A stretch of 64,000 nt of DNA from an uncultured Pseudophaeobacter sp. (GTDB lineage: Bacteria > Pseudomonadota > Alphaproteobacteria > Rhodobacterales > Rhodobacteraceae). Under the pieces are notes generated by a model. That model searched no databases. It saw only the letters and a program-made list of their open reading frames with translations, and was not told the origin of the DNA. Below, piece after piece: positions 54,911-64,000 of this stretch. The translations under genes were made by a program, and so were the position numbers. Where the stretch lies: contig CAJQNB010000014.1 in the NCBI GenBank assembly GCA_905479575.1, forward strand, positions 1-64,000, written 5' to 3'. Within the stretch, counting starts at the first letter, position 1, and every line of letters starts with the position of its first letter.

Positions 54911-55537
54911 ATGTCAGAGAACTTCGAAAACCTGGTCAAGCTTCCCGCTGACCCCGTGGCCAAACTGCTGTCGCATGCCAATGTGTTGTTGAAAACGCCG
55001 CTCCAATCGCCGCCATCGGCGGCGGCTGGTGTTGTCCTGAAAGAGCTTTACGACAAAGAGGCCCTGGTGGATCTGTTGCGGCTTTTGGGGGTCTTGCTCC
55101 CCCCGCGTGAGCGGGTTTGGTGGGCCTGTATGGCAGCCCGGGATTATATCGGTCCGCGTTCCGACAAGGATCCCGCCTCGCTGAGCTGTTCCGAGGCCTG
55201 GGTCAGGGATCCTTCAGAGGAAAACCGGGACGCGGCCCGGTTGACGCTGGATCACGCCTACATTGATGATGATACGGTGAATTGCGCCCTTTCGGTGCTT
55301 TATGCACCGGGAACACTGGGGCCGGGAGACCTCAACCAATATCCGGCCCCCGCTGGGGCGTCAGAAGCAGCGGCCTTTGCGATGAATATGGTAGCATTGA
55401 GCCAATTGTCTGATAAGTTTGAAGAACACGGCCGGATTTTGGTCGCGCGTGCTTTGGATATTGCGCGTGGGGGTAATGGACAGGGCAGGGCCAAAGCGGC
55501 CAATCCTGATCCAGGTAACGAGAAAGAGGAGGCCTGA
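54911..55537 (+). CDS. T6SS-associated DUF6931-like protein
   Basis: A 208-residue cytoplasmic protein, mostly helical, with RLLGVLLPPRERVWWACMAA, WVRDPSEENRDAARLTLDHA and CALSVLYAPGTLGPGDLNQY. This pattern fits a small family found between vgrG and PAAR genes in T6SS operons (DUF6931, to my recollection). It may help load the spike or act as an adaptor. The ATG at 54911 has AGGTGGG upstream. The function is unknown. Confidence 0.6.
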   Translation: MSENFENLVKLPADPVAKLLSHANVLLKTPLQSPPSAAAGVVLKELYDKEALVDLLRLLGVLLPPRERVWWACMAARDYIGPRSDKDPASLSCSEAWVRDPSEENRDAARLTLDHAYIDDDTVNCALSVLYAPGTLGPGDLNQYPAPAGASEAAAFAMNMVALSQLSDKFEEHGRILVARALDIARGGNGQGRAKAANPDPGNEKEEA

Positions 55538-55538
55538 T

Positions 55539-55838
55539 ATGGGAATGCCCCAGGCACGGGTGTTGGATTTGCATGCCTGCATGCTGCCGTCGATTCCACC
55601 ACCACCGGCCTTGCCGGTGCCAACACCGATCATGCCGCCCTGTGCGGTGACCGTTCTGGTCGGGAAACTGCCGGCTGCCCGGCTGAGCGATATGTGCACG
55701 GCGGCGCCGCCACACCCCATTGTCAAAGGTTCGGCGACGGTGCTGATCAATAAACTGCCAGCGGCGCGGATCACGGATACCGCCGCCTGTGGCGGTTTGA
55801 TCATCAAGGGTGAGTTCACCGTGTTGGTGGGAGGCTAA
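55539..55838 (+). CDS. PAAR-domain spike-tip protein
   Basis: A 99-residue PAAR-type protein with two PAAR-like halves (KLPAARLSDMCTA and KLPAARITDTAACG) rich in Pro, Cys and His for the metal-bound tip. It sharpens the VgrG spike and often carries effectors. It is short, so no toxin domain is attached. The ATG at 55539 has GAGGAGG upstream. Confidence 0.9.
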   Translation: MGMPQARVLDLHACMLPSIPPPPALPVPTPIMPPCAVTVLVGKLPAARLSDMCTAAPPHPIVKGSATVLINKLPAARITDTAACGGLIIKGEFTVLVGG

Positions 55839-55845
55839 GCGACCC

Positions 55846-57408
55846 ATGGGGGTGACACTCAAGTTTCAGAACTCTGGTGCGATGCCTGGCAATGCCGCGC
55901 CAGTCGCAATGCTGGGGCCCAGCCTGACCATTGGGCGGGGCGACAGCAACGATATGGTTCTGCCTGACCCGGATCAGCTGTTGTCGCGCAACCATTGCGC
56001 CATCGAGGACCACAATGGCAATGTTGTGGTAGTTGACCTCAGCGCAAACGGAACCTTTCTGAACTACTCCAAAATCCCGCTTGGACGTACGCCGACGCCG
56101 TTGAACAATGGCGATGTGCTCTGTGTGGGTAACTACGAGCTGCTGGTCGAAATTCACAGCAGCTCAACCGCCCAGATGATCCCCGATCCGTTGTCCGATG
56201 CACCGGTGTCGCATGGGGTGGCCAATAATGCGCCGGATCCGATGGCGCTGTTGGATGATGCAGGTCCTGCCGGAGATTTTTTGGATGATCTTCTTGGCGC
56301 TTCGAACCCCACCGGACCATCGCAGCTCAACCCGGTTGATCCGATTGATGATCTGTTGCCGCCCCTGGGCGAAGAGGAAGATCCATTTTTTCAAAAGCCC
56401 AGTGACGGGCGCGAAGGGGTCGGCGCCAGCCTGCCCAGCCATTCCGCGTCGGCGGCGGATAGTTTTGCAAGCCCGGCTGCACATAGCGCGACAATCCCTG
56501 ATGACTGGGATGATGACTTTTTGTCAGGGATCGGCGAACCGGCTACGCCCAGCCCCGCTGCGCCTCCGATTACGGCCCCACCTGCTGCCGTGCCCCCTGT
56601 TCCGACACCTACGCCTGCTCCCGCAGCGGCAATTGTAGAACCTGCCCCGGCTGTACCAACAGGGGCAGCCACGTCATCAGACCCCTTTGCCGAACCCTCG
56701 GATACTGTGGCCACAACCCTAGAGGCTCCTGTTGTCGCGCCAGCGGCTCCCCCTGTGGAAACTGCGGTGGCCAAAGAGACCCCAAAACAAGCTGAGGCAG
56801 AGGCGGCGGGCAAATCGGAACTGCCCTCAAACGCGGTCGCTGCGTTTTTGCGGGGTCTTGGTGTTGAAGAGAATGCTTTGGGAGATGAAGACCCGGCTAA
56901 ATCCATGGGGCGTATGGGGCGGGTCTTGCAGACATTGGTGACGGGCCTGCGTGAAATCCTGATGACGCGGACCTCGATCAAATCGGAATTCCGCATCGAA
57001 CAAACGATGATCTCGGCTGGGGGCAACAACCCGCTAAAGTTCTCGATCACACCAGAGCAAGCGGTCGAGGCCATGCTGAAACCCGCCACCAAGGGCTATC
57101 TCAGCCCCGAGACTGCCGTCGAAGAGGCGCTGAAGGATATCAAGGCGCATGAAGTTGCCATGGTGACCGGCATGGAGGCGGCGCTAAAAGGCGTTTTGAC
57201 CCGGCTCGACCCCAAGGCGCTGGAAGCGCAGATCGAAGATAAAGGCGGATTAAGCGGTCTCTTGCGTGGTAAAAAAGCCCGCTATTGGGACGTCTATGAA
57301 CGGCTGTTTTCCGAGATTTCGGATCAGGCCGAAAACGATTTTCATGACTTGTTCAGCCGCGAATTTGCGCGGGCCTACAAGGCGCAATTGGACAAATTAA
57401 AAGACTGA
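55846..57408 (+). CDS. tagH: T6SS-associated FHA-domain protein (TagH-like)
   Basis: About 520 residues. An N-terminal FHA domain at about residues 5-100 (LTIGRGDSNDMVLPDPDQLL, LSRNHCAI, VVDLSANGTFLNYSKI) binds phospho-threonine. A Pro/Ala-rich linker (about 190-320) leads to a C-terminal domain (FSITPEQAVEAMLKPATKGY, SREFARAYKAQLDKL) of the type VI FHA-associated family. It usually works with a PpkA/PppA kinase-phosphatase pair that post-translationally controls firing; neither is in the window but both would be expected beyond tagF. Confidence 0.88.
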   Translation: MGVTLKFQNSGAMPGNAAPVAMLGPSLTIGRGDSNDMVLPDPDQLLSRNHCAIEDHNGNVVVVDLSANGTFLNYSKIPLGRTPTPLNNGDVLCVGNYELLVEIHSSSTAQMIPDPLSDAPVSHGVANNAPDPMALLDDAGPAGDFLDDLLGASNPTGPSQLNPVDPIDDLLPPLGEEEDPFFQKPSDGREGVGASLPSHSASAADSFASPAAHSATIPDDWDDDFLSGIGEPATPSPAAPPITAPPAAVPPVPTPTPAPAAAIVEPAPAVPTGAATSSDPFAEPSDTVATTLEAPVVAPAAPPVETAVAKETPKQAEAEAAGKSELPSNAVAAFLRGLGVEENALGDEDPAKSMGRMGRVLQTLVTGLREILMTRTSIKSEFRIEQTMISAGGNNPLKFSITPEQAVEAMLKPATKGYLSPETAVEEALKDIKAHEVAMVTGMEAALKGVLTRLDPKALEAQIEDKGGLSGLLRGKKARYWDVYERLFSEISDQAENDFHDLFSREFARAYKAQLDKLKD

Positions 57409-57447
57409 ACCGCGCAGATCTGCGCGGACAATTAAGGGGAGAACCAG

Positions 57448-58788
57448 GTGTCCTGGGACAGCAAGGTGCTTTGGACTGAGGGGCTATTTCTGCAGCCGCA
57501 TCACTTCCAGCAATCAGATCGCTATACCGAAGGCCTGGTGACAGGCCTGGCCCGTCGTCTTGCCCCTTATGCCTGGGGGGTCAATGCGTTGGAAATTGAC
57601 CACGAGGCGCTGAAGATCGGCCAGTTCGCTCTCAAATCCTGCGAGGGCTTGACCCAGGATGGCAGCATCTTTCGGGTGCCAATGGCAGACCCACATCCCC
57701 CGGCGCTAGAAGTGCCGACCACCATAAAGGACTGCGTGGTCTATCTTACGGTGCCGCAGCGTCGCCAAGGCGCGGTCGAGGTCGACCTGAGCGGAGCCGA
57801 GCGGTCCGCTAGCCGGTTGCGCCCGGCGAGCCAGGAAGTCACCGATGTCACCAGCACAGAGCGCAAACCGGTGCCTTTGAGTGTGGGCAAGATGCGGCTG
57901 CAATTTGCGCTGGGTGTGGATGACATGGCGGACCTGCTGGCGATCCCGGTGGCGCGTATCATCGAGGTGCGCTCAGATAAAGAGATCATCCTGGATCAGG
58001 CCTTTATACCCTCTTGCCTGGATGCGCGCGCGGCCTCGGTCCTGCGGGACTTCCTGCGTGAACTCGAAGGGTTGTTGGCGCACCGGATGGAGGCCCTGTC
58101 GGGCCGTCTGGCCGAGGCAGGATCTGCCCGCGGTGTGGCAGATGTTTCTGACTTTATGCTGTTGGCGGTGGTGAACCGGATGTTGCCGATGATCCGGCAT
58201 TTGCGTCAGATCGAAAACCTGCACCCCGAACGTTTGTATATGCTCTGTGCCGGTTTGGCCGGGGAGCTGTCAGGCTACATGGCGGCGGACAAACAGGCGC
58301 CGGAGTTGCCCTCTTATACCCATGACGATCTGATGGGCTGTTTTGCGCCGCTCATCCGGGTGCTGCGGCAATATCTCAGCTCGGTACTGGAACAGACGGC
58401 CATCGCGATCAAACTGGAAGAGCGCAAATATGGCATCTCGGTTGGGGTGATTGCGGATCGCAAACTGTTGGGCAATGCCGGGTTTGTGCTGGCGGTAAGT
58501 GCAGACCTGCCTGCCGAAGACGTGAGGCGCCATTTTGCCGGCCAGGCCAAGATCGGCCCGGTTGAGGAAATTCGACAACTGGTCAATTCGGCACTGCCGG
58601 GGATCACGCTGCGGCCCCTGCCGGTGGCCCCACGCCAGATCCCCTATCATTCTGGTGTGGTCTATTTTGAAATGGATGCGGACAGCCCCTATTGGCGCAA
58701 GATGACCACCTCTGGCGGCGTTGCGGTGCATGTGTCCGGGCAATATCCGGGGCTGAAGATGGAACTTTGGGCCATTCGCAACAGCTAA
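57448..58788 (+). CDS. tssK: T6SS baseplate-membrane connector TssK
   Basis: A 446-residue TssK (VasE/ImpJ): KVLWTEGLFLQPHHFQQSDR at the N-terminus, HLRQIENLHPERLYMLCAGL and LRPLPVAPRQIPYHSGVVYF. It links the baseplate to the TssJLM membrane complex. It starts with GTG after GGGGAGAA. Confidence 0.94.
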   Translation: MSWDSKVLWTEGLFLQPHHFQQSDRYTEGLVTGLARRLAPYAWGVNALEIDHEALKIGQFALKSCEGLTQDGSIFRVPMADPHPPALEVPTTIKDCVVYLTVPQRRQGAVEVDLSGAERSASRLRPASQEVTDVTSTERKPVPLSVGKMRLQFALGVDDMADLLAIPVARIIEVRSDKEIILDQAFIPSCLDARAASVLRDFLRELEGLLAHRMEALSGRLAEAGSARGVADVSDFMLLAVVNRMLPMIRHLRQIENLHPERLYMLCAGLAGELSGYMAADKQAPELPSYTHDDLMGCFAPLIRVLRQYLSSVLEQTAIAIKLEERKYGISVGVIADRKLLGNAGFVLAVSADLPAEDVRRHFAGQAKIGPVEEIRQLVNSALPGITLRPLPVAPRQIPYHSGVVYFEMDADSPYWRKMTTSGGVAVHVSGQYPGLKMELWAIRNS

Positions 58789-58856
58789 GGCAGGCAGATA
58801 CATCAGCCCTCCGCTGCGGGGGTGATTTTGGTAATTTGGTGAGTGGGTAAGAGATC

Positions 58857-60299
58857 ATGGGTGAATATGACGATCCCTTTGCGGAACCGGGCGATACCGA
58901 CAAAACGGTGATCCGCCCCAACCCTGGTGGACGCCGTACTGCGACACCGCAGCCGACGCCCGTTGCCGCCCCACCCGGCGACGGTGGCCAGGACCCTGCT
59001 TCCGGTGCCGGGCTGGATGCCTTTGGTGTGCCCCAGGCGGCCACGGCGCAAAGCAACCAATCCGGCAGTCAACCCGGCGGGGCAACAGGCAAAGCAGCCC
59101 CTATGGCGTTGACAGGGATGAACCCGCTGACCGCCTGCGCTTCGACCCTGTTTGCCTTGATCAGCCGCATTCGCAACCGGGCGCAGCATATGGACCCAGA
59201 TGGGCTGCGCAAGAACGTGGTGGCCGAAGTGCGGGCGTTTGAAAATCGCGCTTTGCAGGCGGGTATCGCCGCGCAGACGGTAAAAGTCGCCCGTTATGCG
59301 CTCTGTGCGACGTTGGATGATGTGGTGCTGAACACGCCCTGGGGTGGACAATCCAGCTGGGGTCTGCAGTCCATGGTTGGGACCTTTCACCGAGAAACCG
59401 TTGGTGGTGACAGGTTTTATGACCTTTTGGCCCGTCTGGAAAAAGAACCCGGCGCCAATATCGACATGTTGGAGTTTCTCTACATGTGTATGTCGCTGGG
59501 CTTTGAGGGCCGTTTGCGTATTGAGCAGGGTGGCGCTGAAAAGCACCTGCAAATCCGCGCCGCTCTGGCCCGCATTCTGCGCAACCAGCGTGGCCCGATT
59601 GAACGGGATCTGTCGCCCCATTGGGAAGGGGTGATCAAACCTTTCAAGGTGCTGTCGGCCTGGCGCCTGGTCTGGATCGCCCTGGTAGTGACCAGCGTGT
59701 TGCTGGTGGCGCAGTTCCTGGGGCTGAGCTGGGCCTTGTCCAATCAGACAGGCAATGTGATCGGCCAGCTGAGCATCGTTGACTCTGGCCCACCCGTCGA
59801 GTTGGAACGCAGGGCTCCACCACCGCCGCCACCACCGCCGATCCAAACGCTGGAAGAACAAGTGGCCAAGGTTGCAGGCTTTCTGGGCCCGGAAATTGAC
59901 GAAGGTATTGTCGAGGTTTTCCAAAAGGGCAACACGCTGATCATTCGATTGGCGGGATCGGGAATGTTTGGCTCTGGTTCTGACCAGCTCAGCAAGGGGT
60001 TTAAAACACCCGTGGCCCGTGTTGCTGAGGCGCTGAACGAAGAAAAGGGTCAAGTCATTGTGGCCGGCCACTCGGATAATATCCCAATTCGCTCGTCGCG
60101 CTTCCCCTCCAACATGGCGCTGTCTTTGGCGCGGGCCAAATCGGTAATGACGGGCATGGCTCAGGTCTTTAACGACCCGACGCGTCTGTCTGCCGAAGGC
60201 CGTGCAGAAAAAGAGCCCATTGCCGACAACGGCACCAAGGCCGGGCGGGCCAAGAACCGCCGTATCGAGATCTTGCTAGTGCAGGAGGTTGACCAATGA
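58857..60299 (+). CDS. tssL: T6SS membrane protein TssL with C-terminal OmpA domain
   Basis: A 480-residue DotU/TssL. A Pro-rich N-terminal tail (1-90) precedes the DotU domain (about 90-270; RYALCATLDDVVLNTPWGGQ, EFLYMCMSLGFEGRL), one membrane helix (about 270-300), a Pro run, and an OmpA-like peptidoglycan-binding domain (about 370-480; VIVAGHSDNIPIRSSRFPSN, LSAEGRAEKEPIADN, RAKNRRIEIL). This evolved type anchors the complex to the cell wall itself, as in some systems that lack an accessory PG-binding partner. Its stop overlaps tssM. Confidence 0.93.
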   Translation: MGEYDDPFAEPGDTDKTVIRPNPGGRRTATPQPTPVAAPPGDGGQDPASGAGLDAFGVPQAATAQSNQSGSQPGGATGKAAPMALTGMNPLTACASTLFALISRIRNRAQHMDPDGLRKNVVAEVRAFENRALQAGIAAQTVKVARYALCATLDDVVLNTPWGGQSSWGLQSMVGTFHRETVGGDRFYDLLARLEKEPGANIDMLEFLYMCMSLGFEGRLRIEQGGAEKHLQIRAALARILRNQRGPIERDLSPHWEGVIKPFKVLSAWRLVWIALVVTSVLLVAQFLGLSWALSNQTGNVIGQLSIVDSGPPVELERRAPPPPPPPPIQTLEEQVAKVAGFLGPEIDEGIVEVFQKGNTLIIRLAGSGMFGSGSDQLSKGFKTPVARVAEALNEEKGQVIVAGHSDNIPIRSSRFPSNMALSLARAKSVMTGMAQVFNDPTRLSAEGRAEKEPIADNGTKAGRAKNRRIEILLVQEVDQ

Positions 60300-63200
60300 T
60301 CCGCCGTTATCTTTTGCCGATGTTTCGATCGCTCTATTCGGCGCTCATCCTGCTGGCGATCGCGCTTTCAGCCTGTACCTGGTTTTTTGCGCCCTACATT
60401 GGCAGCGCTGACTGGCGTCCCTTTGACGGCATTCAGGCGCGGGTGATCACCATTGCGGTGATCTGGGTTCTGACCCTGCTGATCATCGGATTGGTGTTCT
60501 GGCTGCGACGCCGCCGTGACCGAGCGATGGCTGACGACATGGTCGAAGCTGCAGATGTTGTCGATGATGACGATGTGATGCTGGAAGAAATCGGTGAGCT
60601 GCGTGGCAAATTCAAGCAGGCGATGACAGAGCTACGCAAGTCCAAAAACGGGCGGCGGCATCTGAATGTGCTGCCTTGGTATGTGATCATTGGCCCGCCG
60701 GGATCAGGGAAAACCACGGCCATTGTGAACTCGGGCCTGCAGTTTCCCCTGGCGGACAAGCTGGGCAAAGCCGCCATTGGTGGTGTTGGCGGCACGCGCA
60801 ACTGTGATTGGTGGTTCACCAATGACGCGGTGCTGATCGACACCGCCGGGCGCTATACCACACAGGAAAGCGACACAGAGGCAGACAATGCCGCCTGGCT
60901 TGGCTTTTTGGGCCTGTTGAAAAAGTACCGCAAGCGCCAGCCAATCAATGGGGCTTTGGTGGCGATCTCGCTGTCGGATCTTTCGCTGCAGGACGAGATG
61001 ACACAAAAATCCCATGCCCAGGCTGTGCGGCGGCGCTTGTCTGAGCTGCGCGAACGGCTTGGGGTGCGCTTTCCGGTCTATGTTCTGTTCACCAAGGCCG
61101 ACCTCATCGCGGGTTTTCAGGAGTATTTTGACACTCTTGGCAAAGAAGAGCGCGAACAGGTCTGGGGCTTTACCCTGCCGCTGATCAAAAGCAAAAAAGA
61201 CGCCGCAGCAATTGAGCATTTTGACGAGGAGTTTGCAGGGCTTCTGGGGCAGATGAATGCGCAGCTGTTGGAGAAAATGCAGGCAGAAACCGATCATCAG
61301 CGCCGCGCGCTGGTGGCGGGGTTCCCCTCGCAGGTGGCCTCGATGCGGGCCGTGGCCAAAGAGTTTCTGACCGAGGTCTTTCAGGACAACCGTTATGAGC
61401 AACGCCAGATGCTACGGGGGGTCTATTTCACCTCCGGGACTCAGGAAGGGACGCCGATTGACCGGCTGATGCTGGGCATGGCGCAGACTTTTGGCATTGG
61501 ACGGCAAGCCATCGGCACCGGTCAGGGGACGGGGCGGTCTTTCTTCCTGACCCGTCTGTTTGAAGGCGTGTTGTTCCCCGAGGCCGGCCTGGTTTCCGCA
61601 GATGACAAGGTTGAGCGCCGCTATCGTTGGACCCGGCGTGCGGCGATTACCGCAACTGTGCTGGTGGCGGCGGCCATGGGCGGGCTTTGGGTGAATTCCT
61701 TCTTCCAGAACGCCGAGTTCATTCGTAAGGCCGAGGCGCAGGTTGTCGAGTATCAGGCGAGGGCCGCAACCCTGCCAGCCAGTCCAGTGGGCGATACCGA
61801 TCTTGTGCCGGTGGCAGAGGCGCTTAACTTGCTGCGTGACATGCCGGGCAATCCGGTGTTGTCAGACCCTCAGCCTGAACGCGCAATGACATATGGCCTG
61901 TATCAGGGCGAGGTCATTGGCACCCAGACGGCACAGACCTATCGCGCCGCGCTGAACCAACGCCTGTTGCCGCGGCTTCTGGTGCGTCTGGAAGAACAAA
62001 TTGCAGGTAATGTGAACAATCCTGATGTGCTGTATGAAGCGCTGAAGATCTATTTGATGCTGGGCCTGCAGGGGCCGATGAATCCGGATCTGGTCAAGGA
62101 ATGGATGCGGCTGGATTGGGAATTGGTGGCCTATCCTGGTGCCGCACGTGGGCAGATGCGCAATGACTTGATGGATCATTTGTCGGCGCTGCTGTCGCAA
62201 CCGATGGAAGAGATCGCCCTGAACGGTCCACTGGTGGAGCAGGCGCAGAATATCCTGTCGGAAATGCCGCTGGCGCAGCGGGTTTACAACGGGATCATCA
62301 ATTCCAACCAGGCGACTAGCCTGCCAAAATGGCGTTTGACCGAAATTGGCGGTCCTTCGGTAAAGCGGGTTCTTGTGCGCAGCTCTGGTAAGCCGCTGAA
62401 TGAAGGTGTCGAGGGTATTTTTACCTACGACGGCTTTAACAATGTGTTCTTGCCCGAGGCTGTCAGCGTGTCCGAACGGGTGCAGAATGAGGCCTGGGTA
62501 TTGGGCGAACGGGCGGGGGATGGCCAAAGTGAAGCGGCGCTTTTGGCGCTGAGCCGCGATGTGCTGGATCTCTATTACAACGATTATATCAGCCGCTATG
62601 ACCAGATCCTGGGGGATGTTGATATCGTGCCGCTGGAGTCGCTGAGCCATGCGGTTGAAGTGACAAATGTCCTGTCCGGGCCGACCTCGCCGATTATGAA
62701 TATCCTGACGGAAATCAGCCGCGAAACCCGGCTGGCTGAGGATCGATCGGCGCTGGATTCCGCTTCGCTGAACGAGGGTGTTTCCCAGGTTGTCGGCATC
62801 GAAACCCGGTCGGGTATGTCCATTCAGGGGCAAATTCTGCTGGAAGCTCTGATCAATTCTGCCGCCAACGCGCCAGGAGAGGCGCCCAAACCACCAGGGT
62901 CCTATGTGCAGGAACGCTTTCAGTGGTTGCACGATCTGGTGGTCCGGCTACAGGGGCAGCCTTCGCGGTTGGATGACCTGATGGGGTCTTTGCAACTGGT
63001 CTATCAAGAGCTGAACAAGATGTCGTTCAGCGGTGTGGCCTCGGGAGAAAGTGGTCAGGCGCTGCTGCAATTCCAGCAGACGGCGTCGCGGATTGACGGG
63101 CCTATTCAACGCTGGGCAACTCAGATTTCGGCGGGCTCGTCTGGCATTACATCCGAGGGCACGCGGGCGTCGATCAACGCGCGCTGGCAATCTGCGGTAT

Positions 63201-63868
63201 TGCCGTTTTGTCAAAAAGCCCTAGACAACCGCTATCCGTTCAACCGGCGCGCGCGGGCGGATGTGGCGATGGTGGACTTTGCCAAGCTTTTTGCCCCGGG
63301 TGGGCTTATCGACGGGTTCTTTGATGAGAACCTGCTGAAATATGTCGATACCCGCAGTCGCCCCTGGACCTGGAAACGGGTGAATGATGTTGATCTGGGG
63401 ATTAGCCAGGCAGTGTTGCAGCAGATGCAATATGCCGCTGAAATCCGTGATGCCTTCTTTAATGGGGCGGCTAATCCTTCGGTTCAGTTTCAGATCACCC
63501 CAAAGGCGCTGGACCCCAAGGCGAAAGAAGTTCTGCTGGAAATTGATGGGTCAAAGGTCAGTTACAATCACCGCATGGGGCAACCGACACCGGTGGCGGT
63601 GAACTGGCCCGGATCCGTTGGCCTGGCCCGGATTACCCTGCTGCCGCAGCGGCGTGGCAATGAAAACACCCTGTCGCGCGATGGGCCCTGGGCCTGGTTC
63701 CGGCTGCTGGATGCGGCAGAGGTGCGGCGCACCAATGTCAGCGACCGACGCCGGGTGAACTTCCGTGTTGGCGGCCGCCTGGCCCTGTTTGAGTTGCAAT
63801 CGGGATCGGTGGTGAACCCCTTTGCCCTGCCTGCCATGGCAAAATTCCGCTGCCCGAAGTCGATGTGA
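60296..63868 (+). CDS. tssM: T6SS inner-membrane protein TssM (IcmF)
   Basis: A 1190-residue IcmF/TssM. Two N-terminal membrane helices lie at about residues 8-30 and 45-70, then a Walker A GPPGSGKTTA (residues 133-142), a GTPase-like NTP-binding domain, a third helix at about 445-465, and a periplasmic C-terminal part. It spans the membranes with TssL and TssJ. It overlaps tssL by four bases and tagF by one base. Confidence 0.94.
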   Translation: MIRRYLLPMFRSLYSALILLAIALSACTWFFAPYIGSADWRPFDGIQARVITIAVIWVLTLLIIGLVFWLRRRRDRAMADDMVEAADVVDDDDVMLEEIGELRGKFKQAMTELRKSKNGRRHLNVLPWYVIIGPPGSGKTTAIVNSGLQFPLADKLGKAAIGGVGGTRNCDWWFTNDAVLIDTAGRYTTQESDTEADNAAWLGFLGLLKKYRKRQPINGALVAISLSDLSLQDEMTQKSHAQAVRRRLSELRERLGVRFPVYVLFTKADLIAGFQEYFDTLGKEEREQVWGFTLPLIKSKKDAAAIEHFDEEFAGLLGQMNAQLLEKMQAETDHQRRALVAGFPSQVASMRAVAKEFLTEVFQDNRYEQRQMLRGVYFTSGTQEGTPIDRLMLGMAQTFGIGRQAIGTGQGTGRSFFLTRLFEGVLFPEAGLVSADDKVERRYRWTRRAAITATVLVAAAMGGLWVNSFFQNAEFIRKAEAQVVEYQARAATLPASPVGDTDLVPVAEALNLLRDMPGNPVLSDPQPERAMTYGLYQGEVIGTQTAQTYRAALNQRLLPRLLVRLEEQIAGNVNNPDVLYEALKIYLMLGLQGPMNPDLVKEWMRLDWELVAYPGAARGQMRNDLMDHLSALLSQPMEEIALNGPLVEQAQNILSEMPLAQRVYNGIINSNQATSLPKWRLTEIGGPSVKRVLVRSSGKPLNEGVEGIFTYDGFNNVFLPEAVSVSERVQNEAWVLGERAGDGQSEAALLALSRDVLDLYYNDYISRYDQILGDVDIVPLESLSHAVEVTNVLSGPTSPIMNILTEISRETRLAEDRSALDSASLNEGVSQVVGIETRSGMSIQGQILLEALINSAANAPGEAPKPPGSYVQERFQWLHDLVVRLQGQPSRLDDLMGSLQLVYQELNKMSFSGVASGESGQALLQFQQTASRIDGPIQRWATQISAGSSGITSEGTRASINARWQSAVLPFCQKALDNRYPFNRRARADVAMVDFAKLFAPGGLIDGFFDENLLKYVDTRSRPWTWKRVNDVDLGISQAVLQQMQYAAEIRDAFFNGAANPSVQFQITPKALDPKAKEVLLEIDGSKVSYNHRMGQPTPVAVNWPGSVGLARITLLPQRRGNENTLSRDGPWAWFRLLDAAEVRRTNVSDRRRVNFRVGGRLALFELQSGSVVNPFALPAMAKFRCPKSM

Positions 63869-64000
63869 TGGCGGCGGGGTTTGGAGCCTTTGGCAAGATG
63901 CCCGACGTCGGAGATTTCTTCCGGATCAATGTGGCGGGTGGATTTGTGCGGGTTTGGGACAACTGGGTGCAGCAGCTGATGATGGAGGGGCAGGCCCAGT
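63868..64000 (+). CDS. tagF: T6SS accessory protein TagF (ImpM), 5' part (runs off the right edge)
   Basis: Forty-four codons beginning MAAGFGAFGKMPDVGDFFRI, with FVRVWDNWVQQ following: the ImpM/TagF N-terminus. TagF proteins repress firing post-translationally, sometimes by binding the FHA protein. The start overlaps the tssM stop by one base; a GTG three bases earlier is also possible. Confidence 0.85.
   Translation, partial: MAAGFGAFGKMPDVGDFFRINVAGGFVRVWDNWVQQLMMEGQAQ

Noticed and set aside
61862..62932. Minus-strand frame of 356 codons inside tssM
   Set aside because: Antisense shadow of tssM with random-looking composition.

Overview
The window reads as part of a large plasmid or chromid from a Roseobacter-group alphaproteobacterium (Rhodobacteraceae). 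The codon choice is GC-rich and the gene neighbourhoods are typical of marine roseobacters. A partition and replication module (24.5-28.3 kb: DnaA-like initiator, type Ia ParA, ParB and a family of GTCCCCGCGGGGAC palindromes) shows that the DNA is an extrachromosomal replicon or carries its maintenance region. No rRNA, tRNA or CRISPR array was seen.

Left part (0-24.3 kb), metabolism, metal uptake and signalling. A truncated IS30-type transposase lies at the left edge, followed by almost 1 kb with no convincing gene. Next come a Cys/Met-metabolism PLP enzyme, a GNAT acetyltransferase and a class I aminotransferase. Two tandem LysR regulators are divergent from an amaB-amaA pair (aminoadipate-semialdehyde dehydrogenase and pipecolate-type oxidase; lysine/pipecolate catabolism). 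A complete zinc-uptake regulon follows: znuA divergent from zur-znuC-znuB, with two Zur-box-like dyads between. A hybrid histidine kinase with a PhnD-like lipoprotein is divergent from an unusual 1337-residue fusion (membrane N-terminus, two rhodanese domains, a YidC/Oxa1-like membrane segment, and a PEP-synthase/rifampicin-phosphotransferase-like kinase). An RpiR-type regulator then precedes an arginine operon (aruH-aruI-dimethylargininase-like).

Centre (24.5-29.5 kb), replicon maintenance. A DnaA-like initiator (minus strand) and parAB (plus strand) flank a 600-bp non-coding stretch rich in inverted repeats. Four perfect 14-bp palindromes and one 13/14 copy lie within 3.9 kb around and inside parAB and are the likely centromere (parS).

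Right part (29.5-64 kb), one large type VI secretion (T6SS) region. A minus-strand block holds ExbB, two ExbD, a TonB/DUF4384 protein and two unknown proteins. Next to it is a secreted caspase-like protein with a CxxCH motif. The plus-strand operon runs tssA-tssB-tssC-hcp-tagJ-tssE-tssF-tssG-tssH, then an unusual insert, then vgrG, a DUF6931-like gene, PAAR, an FHA protein, tssK, tssL (with OmpA domain), tssM and the start of tagF. The insert has three genes: an unknown helical protein with a central hydrophobic segment (candidate pore-forming effector), a bacterial voltage-gated sodium channel with the TLESWSM filter, and a 1333-residue TssB/acidic-linker/TssB-like/TssC-like sheath fusion. 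It is the strongest candidate for an undescribed system here. No TssJ lipoprotein is seen inside the window.
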